Source of the DNA: Verrucomicrobiota bacterium
GTDB taxonomy: Bacteria; Verrucomicrobiota; Verrucomicrobiia; Chthoniobacterales; UBA10450
Reading direction: 5' to 3'
Assembly: GCA_003219115.1 (NCBI GenBank)
Contig: QHPN01000178.1
Span: 1 to 15,018, forward strand
Length of the DNA stretch: 15,018 nt
Shown: positions 1 through 5,919 of the stretch, in pieces
Position numbering within the stretch: position 1 is the first letter of the stretch
How the letters are laid out: every line of letters begins with the position of its first letter
Made by a program: the position numbers and the translations under genes
Notes under the pieces: model-generated
Databases searched by the model: none
Told to the model about the DNA's origin: nothing
Seen by the model: the letters and a program-made list of their open reading frames with translations, nothing else

Positions 1-242
1 AAAAACAGACATCCGTTAAACATCCGCCTCCGCTGGGCTCCGGCGTGGCAGGCACCAAAAGACGGTAAAGTCGCCGCGAGAGATCCTTGCCGATCATTTG
101 GGCCTCGGATTTCGTCATTCCTTACTGGATGAGAATGGTACGCGGAGCTGCAAACTGTTTTTGGCCGACAATTTGACTGATCTCGGCGTCATTCCTCATC
201 GCCCGCGCTTGCGCTTCATAAATTCTTTGCTTCCGGTGTAGG
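1..242. other. Window edge without a supportable gene
   Basis: Nothing here can be assigned. On the plus strand a frame is open from 20 to a TAG at 239-241 and ends in ...RLRFINSLLPV, but it has no ATG, GTG or plausible start and resembles no family I know. Another plus frame ends with a TAA at 66-68 and could be the tail of a gene to the left. On the minus strand an ATG at 118-116 opens 39 codons to the window edge, starting MTKSEAQMIGKDLSRRLYRL. Just before it a 25-codon reading ends at 122. All are too short to separate from chance. The sigma gene starts directly after this stretch. Confidence 0.2.
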
Positions 243-713
243 GTGGCGAATCTACCGCAGCTCTATCGCTTTTGTTTTCTCATGACCGGCGAGTCGTCGA
301 AGGCGCAGGATGTTTTCCAAGACACGGTGCGGGAGGCCGCGTTTCTTGTCGCCAAGGGCGAGGCGCCGGCGGATCGCTATTGGTTCTTTCGTGAAGCGCG
401 CTGGCGCTGTCTCGACGTCGTTGCGCGCGGCGTGCAACCGGAGGAGGGAACAAACGAAGCGTGTGAAATCTCGCCACAGGCGCCCGAACAAATCGAACAG
501 CTCGAGCCGGAGCAACTGGCGATTTGGATTTCCGCCGCACCCGAACCGCAGCGCAGCATTCTCGCTCTCTATTATCTCGATGAATTCACCTACCGCGAAA
601 TGATGTCGATGCTGGGTCTGAAATTGCACGAATTGTCGCGCGCAATCGCGTCCGGTCGCCGTGAATTTCAGGCTTGGCTGGATGCAACCGTGCCGGTGGC
701 GGCGGAGAAATGA
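243..713 (+). CDS. RNA polymerase sigma factor, ECF-like (sigma-70 family)
   Basis: This 156-residue protein has the layout of a small ECF-type sigma factor. Residues 3-31 (LPQLYRFCFLMTGESSKAQD and on) match sigma region 2, with the conserved acidic/Gln helix as QDVFQDTVREA. Residues about 86-150 form a region 4-like helix-turn-helix, including PQRSILALYYLDEFTYREM followed by a recognition-helix-like stretch. It should direct RNA polymerase to a small set of promoters. The start is GTG at 243; the frame is closed upstream by TAA at 219-221, leaving little room for another start. Its stop codon overlaps the ATG of the next gene (ATGA, 710-713), so the two are probably translationally coupled. 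Region 2 is short and divergent, so promoter specificity cannot be guessed. Confidence 0.82.
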   Translation: MANLPQLYRFCFLMTGESSKAQDVFQDTVREAAFLVAKGEAPADRYWFFREARWRCLDVVARGVQPEEGTNEACEISPQAPEQIEQLEPEQLAIWISAAPEPQRSILALYYLDEFTYREMMSMLGLKLHELSRAIASGRREFQAWLDATVPVAAEK

Positions 714-1471
714 AGCGATTATCACGCGGCCTGCGCGCCCTGGCGGATTGCGCGCCCATCGAAAACGTCACGGCCCCCGATCGCCGTATGCGGACCGCCG
801 TATCGCGGGCGAAACGAATGGACGATTTCGCGGCGCAGCAGTCATTTGATCAGGCGATTGCCAATTTGGTTCAGGCGATACCCGTTTCGCGCGAAATCGA
901 GGAGTGGTTTGCCAACGAAAAGATGGCTGAAGGCGCAAAACGCAGTTGGAGAAAGACCGCGTTCCATCCTGCCATTCTGGCGATTGGAATCGCGCTGGCT
1001 GTGATCGCGGTAGTCGCATGGATCAAGTTCGATGAGCAGATGCATGCGTTCCCCGGCACTGCGACGGCGAAAAAATTGCTAAACGTCGCGGCGATGACGC
1101 GGCCCTCGGATTTTGAGCCGGTGCAGGCAGAAGCCGGAACACTCAGCGATTTGTTTTTCATGAAATACCGGCTCGAGCATTACGATGTGCCGCGGGAATT
1201 TTCCCAGCAGCGCACGATTGGGGTCCGCAAATTCGATGACGACGAAGCAGGAGAAGTCGCGCAAATCGGCTTGGCCGAAAAGCGAATGCAATTGTTCTTG
1301 TTTCCGGCGTCCCGGGACTCGAAGACTGGAAGACCGGAGGAATTTGAGGGCTGGCGTTACATCGAACAGGAAGGATGGATCGGTGCGGTGCAGGCGCGCA
1401 ACGGCATACTTTTCATGGCCGCGGTTCGCGGCACGAAAAAAGATCTCGCTCCGTATTTGGCTAAACAATAG
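710..1471 (+). CDS. Single-pass membrane protein, probable anti-sigma factor
   Basis: The product is 253 residues from the ATG at 710, chosen because it overlaps the sigma stop codon as ATGA and has GGAG a few bases upstream; an in-frame start at 674 would lie deep inside the sigma gene. Residues 1-85 are a charged, probably cytoplasmic segment. Residues 86-107 (HPAILAIGIALAVIAVVAWI) form one transmembrane helix. The remaining 145 residues would be outside the membrane and show no motif I recognise. No zinc-binding HxxxCxxC motif is visible, so it is not a standard ZAS anti-sigma. The role is inferred from position and topology: sequester the adjacent sigma factor and release it on an envelope signal. 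Confidence 0.6.
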   Translation: MKRLSRGLRALADCAPIENVTAPDRRMRTAVSRAKRMDDFAAQQSFDQAIANLVQAIPVSREIEEWFANEKMAEGAKRSWRKTAFHPAILAIGIALAVIAVVAWIKFDEQMHAFPGTATAKKLLNVAAMTRPSDFEPVQAEAGTLSDLFFMKYRLEHYDVPREFSQQRTIGVRKFDDDEAGEVAQIGLAEKRMQLFLFPASRDSKTGRPEEFEGWRYIEQEGWIGAVQARNGILFMAAVRGTKKDLAPYLAKQ

Positions 1472-1501
1472 CGCCGCGCTCCGCTCGCTCCACGAAAGTC
1501 A

Positions 1502-1515
1502 TCGGCAATTGCCGA
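1502..1515 (+). terminator. Short perfect palindrome after the sigma operon
   Basis: The sequence tcggcaattgccga is a perfect 14-base palindrome about 30 bases after the stop of the anti-sigma gene. It could fold as a short hairpin and end the operon, but no run of T follows. The rest of 1472-1574 contains nothing else I can identify. It may equally be a binding site or chance. Confidence 0.25.
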
Positions 1516-1574
1516 CGACAATCCCATTCGATTACGAAGCTGACATTCACAGATGGCGATCGAGTCCTCGAGCC

Positions 1575-1646
1575 TGCCAGGGGGGAGAGTTGAACTCCCG
1601 ACCAAGGGCTTATGAGTCCCCTGCTCTACCACTGAGCTACCCTGGC
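1575..1646 (-). tRNA. tRNA with CAT anticodon, tRNA-Ile2-like (copy 1)
   Basis: Read on the minus strand this is a 72-nt tRNA. It has a perfect 7-bp acceptor stem (GCCAGGG with CCCTGGC), D arm GCTC/GAGC, anticodon loop CTCATAA, and T arm GGGAG-TTCAACT-CTCCC, with A as discriminator and no encoded CCA. The anticodon is CAT. The core (GAGCAGG, ACTCATAA, CTTGGTCG) resembles bacterial tRNA-Ile2, whose C34 is changed to lysidine to read AUA, more than elongator Met. It lacks initiator-tRNA features. Automated tools may call it Met. Anticodon-stem position 31-39 is A-G instead of a pair. It is identical to the copy at 1831-1902. Confidence 0.9.
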
Positions 1647-1822
1647 GCGAAGTTTTTCTGTACTCTAAAGCGCTGCTTTCTCAACCCGACTACCATGCAG
1701 GCGAAAGAGCTGCCTGTGGTGTGTGTATGTCCTCGTTGGTGTTGGGCGACTCGCGCATCTAAATCAACGGTCGAACCAAGGTAGTGCCTTTTTGAGCCTT
1801 TGAGAACGTAAACCCATGCCAT
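1637..1822 (-). pseudogene. Decayed GIY-YIG nuclease-domain fragment between the two tRNAs
   Basis: From the ATG at 1822-1820 the minus strand encodes 61 residues beginning MAWVYVLKGSKRHYLGST. The first 36 or so match the start of small GIY-YIG (YhbQ/UPF0213-like) proteins, with VYVL, the YLGST version of the YIG motif, and the conserved L..RV..H helix. After HTHTT the similarity stops. The catalytic Glu helix and C-terminal half of the usual 80-95 residue domain are missing, and the frame runs into the tRNA at 1575-1646. The other minus frames in 1647-1700 do not restore the domain. I read it as a remnant, not an active nuclease. The tRNA at 1831-1902 lies just 5' of its start codon. Confidence 0.6.
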
Positions 1823-1830
1823 AAGAAATC

Positions 1831-1902
1831 TGCCAGGGGGGAGAGTTGAACTCCCGACCAAGGGCTTATGAGTCCCCTGCTCTACCACTGAGCTACCCTG
1901 GC
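1831..1902 (-). tRNA. tRNA with CAT anticodon, tRNA-Ile2-like (copy 2)
   Basis: This 72-nt tRNA is identical base for base to the one at 1575-1646, with the same arms, CAT anticodon, discriminator A and lack of encoded CCA. The identity between the copies extends only one base past the tRNA body on the acceptor side, so just the gene itself is repeated, with a period of 256 bases. It is upstream of the GIY-YIG remnant and the other copy on the same strand and could be cotranscribed with them. Confidence 0.9.
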
Positions 1903-2009
1903 GACGGATTTCTTTTAGCCGAATTGCCGGTCATTCTCAACCAATCGGTCTTAACGCCAGTTCAACCTTTCGACCGCGGCGATGCGGCTTCTCACGCGAT
2001 TGGATCATG

Positions 2010-2023
2010 ATGAGCGTTGAGCG
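2010..2023 (+). repeat. Heptamer repeat, (A/T)TGAGCG x2, left of the cyclase gene
   Basis: Two tandem heptamers, atgagcg and ttgagcg, followed by the related gtgaaca. The same heptamer type occurs three times at 4207-4227, on the other side of the next gene. A TTG within this repeat (2017) opens the long frame of the cyclase, but it is better seen as repeat than as start codon. Apart from this, 1903-2061 shows no clear promoter or other element. Confidence 0.5.
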
Positions 2024-2061
2024 GTGAACATTCTTCGGCTAACAGAACTAGCGGGAACCTT

Positions 2062-4200
2062 ATGGCCGAGACACAACTCGATTTTCATCTCGAGATCGCA
2101 CATGTCCTCTTCATAGACATCGTCGGTTATTCGAGGCTGCTCATCAATGAGCAGGGCGAGGTCTTGCAGCAGCTGAACCAGATCGTCCGCAACACCAGTC
2201 AGTTTCGGAAGGCGGAAGCAAGCGGTGAATTGATCCGACTTCCCACTGGAGACGGGATGATTCTGGTCTTTTTGCACAGCGCAGAGGCTCCCGTCCAGTG
2301 CGCGATCGAAGTCAGCGAGGTTTTACGAAGTTATCCGAAAATCCGGCTACGAATGGGAATCCACAGTGGACCGGTCAATCAGATTACCGACGTCAACGAC
2401 AAATCAAACCTGGCTGGCGCAGGCATTAACGTCGCGCAGCGAATAATGGATTGCGGCGATGCAGGACACATTCTTCTATCGCAGCGCGTAGCGGATGATT
2501 TGGCGCATTACCGACAATGGCAATCCTGCTTGCACGATGTTGGTGAGTTTGAAGTAAAGCACGGCCTCAGGATTCACGTTGTTAATCTCTATACCGACGA
2601 TTTGGGAAATGGCGCTCTTCCCGAGAAATTCAAGCAAGGAAAGGAGCAATCAATCGCCTCCCCAACGAGAAAAGGCGAAGGTTGGCAAAGGAGGTCGCGG
2701 ATAGCCGGAGCTCTGATAGCTGCAATTGTGCTGCTGCTGTTCGGGGTCTGGTTCCTTTCGCAACGCGGCTCGCAAAAGCTGCCCGGCCCCGCCGGTGGAA
2801 ATGTGGCCCACGCCGCCAGCAACGAAAAAAGGATCGCAGTTCTGCCTTTTAAGCCGCTCACGCTTGAGAATCGCGATCAGGTTTTGGAGTTGGGCATGGC
2901 CGACAGCTTGATCACAAAGTTGAGCAACAGCAGACAAATCATCATCCGTTCACTGGCTTCGGTGCGTAGGTACGGCGGTTTGGATCAAGATTCCCTCGCA
3001 GCAGGACGCGAGCTTCAGGCCGATTCGGTCCTGGAAGGCAATGTGCAGAAATCGGGCGATCACATCAGAGTTACGGCCCGCTTAATCAATGTTGCAGACG
3101 GCACTTCGCTTTGGGCCGGTACGTTCGACGAGAAAATGACTGATGTTTTTGCAGTTCAGGACGTGATCTCGCAAAAAGTAGCGGACGCACTCTCCCTGCG
3201 ATTGAGCGGGGAAGAAAAGGAGCGTTTAACCCGACGCTACACCGACAATGTCGAAGCATATCAACTTTATCTCACCGGACGATATCACTGGGCCAAATTC
3301 ACGCCGCCCGATATCAGGAAAGGTATCGGGTTTTTTCAAAAGGCAATCGAGCTGGATCCGAAGTATGCGTTAGCCTACTTCGGATTTGCGGAAGCGAATC
3401 GATCACTTTCCATTAATGCCGATGTGCCTTCGAAAGATTGCCTTCCTCAAGCGAAGGCGGCCGCGATCAAAGCCTTGGAGATCGATGACTCTCTTGCTGA
3501 AGCGCATGCCTCCCTCTCGTTCAGTCTTATCTGGTACGATTGGGACTGGGACGGCGGAGCCCGAGAAGCTCAGCGCGCGATTGCACTCAACCCTAATTCC
3601 GCGCACAGTCATTTCGCCTTCGCTCATGTCCTATCCGATCAGGGACGCCATGACCAGGCACTTGCCGAAATGGCGCGGGCAAGGGAACTGGATCCAGTCT
3701 TTCTCCTTTACCGTGCACTCGAGGGAATGCTTTTTCATCATGCTCGGCGTGACGCGGAAGCTCTCGACCGATTGCAAAAGGCTGTCGATCTCGACCCGAA
3801 TTTTTGGATAACGTATTTAATGTTAGGGAAAGTTTACACCCAACAGCGTAACTATCCGGAAGCGATCGAAGAATTAGGGAAGGCTCGGGAGTTATCACAC
3901 GGAAATTCAGAAGCAATCGCGTCAATTGGTTACGATGCGGCGCTCGCGGGCGATAAACTGAAAGCTCGGGCGGTGTTGGATGAGTTGAAGGCGTTGTCAA
4001 ATGAGCATTACGTTCCTCCTGTAAACGTTGCGTTAGTGTTGAGCGCTTTAGGCGAAAAGGAGGAAGCCCTGGCCTCGCTCGAAAAAGGTTGCGCGGAACG
4101 CGATGTCCGAGTGACGCTGCTTAAAGTCGATCCGCGATGGGATTCGCTGCGCTCCGATCCGCGTTTTATTGCCATCCTTAGGCGAATTGGACTGGAGTAG
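2062..4200 (+). CDS. Adenylate/guanylate cyclase-like domain, membrane helix, TolB-like domain and TPRs
   Basis: A 712-residue signalling protein counted from the ATG at 2062; a TTG at 2017 lies inside a heptamer repeat and adds only 15 poor residues. Residues about 12-185 are a class III nucleotide cyclase homology domain. Metal-binding Asp19 (FIDIVGYS) and Asp64 (TGDG) and transition-state Asn123 and Arg127 (GINVAQR) are present. The two positions that normally select the purine are Leu60 and Asn116 in place of Lys and Asp, so ATP or GTP cyclization is doubtful. Residues 213-233 form one transmembrane helix. Residues about 257-378 match the TolB-like/FlgO fold (RIAVLPF...LITKLSN...VQKSGDHIRVTARLI), and 396-700 are TPR repeats. 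The cyclase domain would be cytoplasmic and the TolB-TPR part periplasmic. The order is known in Acidobacteria, Verrucomicrobia and Proteobacteria; the ligand is unknown. Confidence 0.85.
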   Translation: MAETQLDFHLEIAHVLFIDIVGYSRLLINEQGEVLQQLNQIVRNTSQFRKAEASGELIRLPTGDGMILVFLHSAEAPVQCAIEVSEVLRSYPKIRLRMGIHSGPVNQITDVNDKSNLAGAGINVAQRIMDCGDAGHILLSQRVADDLAHYRQWQSCLHDVGEFEVKHGLRIHVVNLYTDDLGNGALPEKFKQGKEQSIASPTRKGEGWQRRSRIAGALIAAIVLLLFGVWFLSQRGSQKLPGPAGGNVAHAASNEKRIAVLPFKPLTLENRDQVLELGMADSLITKLSNSRQIIIRSLASVRRYGGLDQDSLAAGRELQADSVLEGNVQKSGDHIRVTARLINVADGTSLWAGTFDEKMTDVFAVQDVISQKVADALSLRLSGEEKERLTRRYTDNVEAYQLYLTGRYHWAKFTPPDIRKGIGFFQKAIELDPKYALAYFGFAEANRSLSINADVPSKDCLPQAKAAAIKALEIDDSLAEAHASLSFSLIWYDWDWDGGAREAQRAIALNPNSAHSHFAFAHVLSDQGRHDQALAEMARARELDPVFLLYRALEGMLFHHARRDAEALDRLQKAVDLDPNFWITYLMLGKVYTQQRNYPEAIEELGKARELSHGNSEAIASIGYDAALAGDKLKARAVLDELKALSNEHYVPPVNVALVLSALGEKEEALASLEKGCAERDVRVTLLKVDPRWDSLRSDPRFIAILRRIGLE

Positions 4201-4206
4201 TCTGTC

Positions 4207-4227
4207 TTGAGCGTTGGGCGTTGGACG
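4207..4227 (+). repeat. Heptamer repeat TTGRRCG x3, right of the cyclase gene
   Basis: Three perfect-register heptamers, ttgagcg, ttgggcg and ttggacg, start six bases after the cyclase stop codon; the next seven bases (tttggtc) are a weaker unit. The same family is at 2010-2023. A TTG in this repeat (4221) opens the next frame but is unlikely to be its start. Tandem TTGRRCG-like units are scattered in intergenic regions of related genomes as I recall them. Confidence 0.55.
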
Positions 4228-4259
4228 TTTGGTCGACGGGGCAACCGCGCTTCTTTGCA

Positions 4260-5786
4260 ATGATGAACCAGGAATCCTTCCGAGTGCTTTTCCATGGCGG
4301 CAATTCCTATTGGCTCACCCGATTCATTATTCTCCGACTGCTTGGTTTCGTTTACGCAGTCGCATTTCTCGTTGCAGCGCAACAACTCGTTCCTCTCGTC
4401 GGCGAGCATGGCTTAACTCCGGCCCATCATTTTTTCGAAAGAGTTCAGGCGCATTTCGGCTCGCGTCCTGCCGCAGCATTGCAGATACCGTCGCTTTTTT
4501 GGTTCGGGATTTCCGATCAAGGCCTGACGCTCTTTGCCTGGGTTGGGTTCGGTCTCTCCCTGGTTGTCCTTGCCGGTTATGCCAATGCCATCCTGCTCGC
4601 CACTCTCTGGGCGATGTACATGTCCATCATTCACGTCGGGCAAATTTGGTACGGCTACGGCTGGGAGACGCAACTGCTCGAGACCGGCTTTCTCTCCATT
4701 TTCCTTTGCCCTCTGCTCGATGGTCGGCCATTTCCGAAATGCCGGCCGCCCCTGCTGGTAATCTGGCTATTTCGTTGGCTCGGTTTTCGCATCATGATCG
4801 GCGCCGGGCTGATCAAACTGCGTGGCGATCCATGCTGGCGCGATCTGACCTGCCTTTATTATCACTACGAAACCCAGCCGATCCCGAGTCCGGTTAGTCG
4901 CTATCTGCATTTCGCACCGCATTGGTTCCACAAATTCGGAACCGCCTGGAACCATTTTATTGAACTGATCGTTCCCTGGTTTTCCTTCGGCCCGCGACAC
5001 GTACGACACATCGCCGGCCTCTTGCTCGTCACTTTTCAAATATTTCTCATCATCAGCGGCAACCTTTCTTTTCTGAACTACGTCACCATCATTCCATTTC
5101 TCGCCTGTTTCGATGATACGTTCCTTCGACGTGTTCTTCCGCGAATGATCGTTAGTCGCGCACAGCGCGCAGCAGCGGAATCCGAGCCATCGCGTATCAA
5201 TAACGCTATTGCCATCGGATTGGCGGTCTTGGTTGCGTATTTGAGCATCGCGCCGGTCGCGAATCTGATTTCCGAACGGCAAATGATGAATACGTCATTT
5301 GATCGGCTCAGCCTCGTGAATACCTACGGCGCATTCGGCGCTGTGGGCAAGGAGCGCGACGAGATTGTTTTCGAAGGAACAGAGGACGCGGCTATCACCG
5401 GCGATACGCAATGGAAAGAGTACGAGTTCAAGGCGAAACCGGGCGATCCAAATCGGCGTCCACCATTCGTTGCTCCCTATCAACCACGGATCGATTGGCA
5501 AATCTGGTTTGCGGCTATGGCTTCACCAGCGGAGTATCCCTGGACGTTGCATTTCGTCTGGAAACTTTTGCACAACGATCCGGGCACGCTTTCTCTGCTG
5601 GCGAATAATCCATTTCCCGTTAGTCCGCCGCATTACATCCGCGCCCGACTCTATCGCTATCATTTTGCCCCGCCCGGTGATCCAGCCTGGTGGAAACGCG
5701 AACCCATCGGCGAATGGTTACCCGCGTTTTCAGTGGATGATCCCCAATTCCGCCAGATTCTAGAGGCGATGGATTGGCTGGATTGA
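4260..5786 (+). CDS. Lipase maturation factor family membrane protein
   Basis: This 508-residue polytopic membrane protein belongs to the lipase maturation factor (LMF1/LMF2) family. The N-terminal signature GGNSYWLTRFIILRLLGF is at about residues 18-35. The family core follows: HVGQIWYGYGWETQLLETGF at about 122-141 and GLIKLRGDPCWRDLTCLYYH plus ETQPIPSP near 185-212. Several hydrophobic helices alternate with these, and a last soluble region contains YEFKAKPGDPNRRPPFVAPY and RIDWQIWF. In animals LMF1 helps lipases fold in the ER; the bacterial role is unestablished and no lipase gene is next to it. I chose the ATG at 4260 (another is at 4263) over TTG 4221, which is in a repeat. It converges with the Aas-like gene; two hairpin repeats lie between. 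Confidence 0.88.
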   Translation: MMNQESFRVLFHGGNSYWLTRFIILRLLGFVYAVAFLVAAQQLVPLVGEHGLTPAHHFFERVQAHFGSRPAAALQIPSLFWFGISDQGLTLFAWVGFGLSLVVLAGYANAILLATLWAMYMSIIHVGQIWYGYGWETQLLETGFLSIFLCPLLDGRPFPKCRPPLLVIWLFRWLGFRIMIGAGLIKLRGDPCWRDLTCLYYHYETQPIPSPVSRYLHFAPHWFHKFGTAWNHFIELIVPWFSFGPRHVRHIAGLLLVTFQIFLIISGNLSFLNYVTIIPFLACFDDTFLRRVLPRMIVSRAQRAAAESEPSRINNAIAIGLAVLVAYLSIAPVANLISERQMMNTSFDRLSLVNTYGAFGAVGKERDEIVFEGTEDAAITGDTQWKEYEFKAKPGDPNRRPPFVAPYQPRIDWQIWFAAMASPAEYPWTLHFVWKLLHNDPGTLSLLANNPFPVSPPHYIRARLYRYHFAPPGDPAWWKREPIGEWLPAFSVDDPQFRQILEAMDWLD

Positions 5787-5787
5787 A

Positions 5788-5850
5788 CTGTAGCGGCGCT
5801 CTATGAGCGTCGTGGCTAAAACGATCGGCGGTCATAGACCGCCGCTACAG
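5788..5850. repeat. Double-hairpin inverted repeat A (convergent junction)
   Basis: A 63-base element starting one base after the lipase-maturation-factor stop codon. The ends pair (ctgtagcggcg with its complement cgccgctacag). Each arm is also a hairpin on its own: cggcgctc-tat-gagcgtcg on the left and cggcggtc-ata-gaccgccg on the right. The left and right arms differ in sequence where each arm's own stem has changed in both strands, so the small hairpins have been kept while the long pairing has drifted. It may end transcription on both strands. It resembles dispersed repeats with a TGTAGCGGCGGTC core that I recall from soil Verrucomicrobia. Confidence 0.7.
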
Positions 5851-5851
5851 G

Positions 5852-5919
5852 AATTGTAGGGCAGGCGCTCCCGCCTGCCGGATTCATTAGATGGCAACCG
5901 GTACGGTTGCCCTACAATT
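5852..5919. repeat. Double-hairpin inverted repeat B (carries the Aas-like stop codon)
   Basis: A second element with the same fold as its neighbour but a different sequence. The outer stem is aattgtag (5852-5859) with ctacaatt (5912-5919). Inside are two perfect 8-bp hairpins, ggcaggcg-ctcc-cgcctgcc (5860-5879) and ggcaaccg-gta-cggttgcc (5893-5911). The right end supplies the final codons and the TAG stop of the minus-strand gene. The flanking T-run at 5917-5922 could make it a plus-strand terminator for the lipase maturation factor gene. Confidence 0.7.

Noticed and set aside
2017..2061. TTG start giving 15 extra residues on the cyclase protein
   Set aside because: The TTG is part of a tandem heptamer repeat; the residues look unrelated to the family and ATG 2062 precedes the domain naturally.
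4008..4409. Minus-strand frames across the end of the cyclase gene containing RPNVQRPTLK-like text
   Set aside because: This text is the reverse translation of the TTGRRCG heptamers, which gives such strings in any frame; it is not a protein motif.
5788..5919. CRISPR array
   Set aside because: The repeats are palindromic, unequal in sequence and not separated by spacers of even length.
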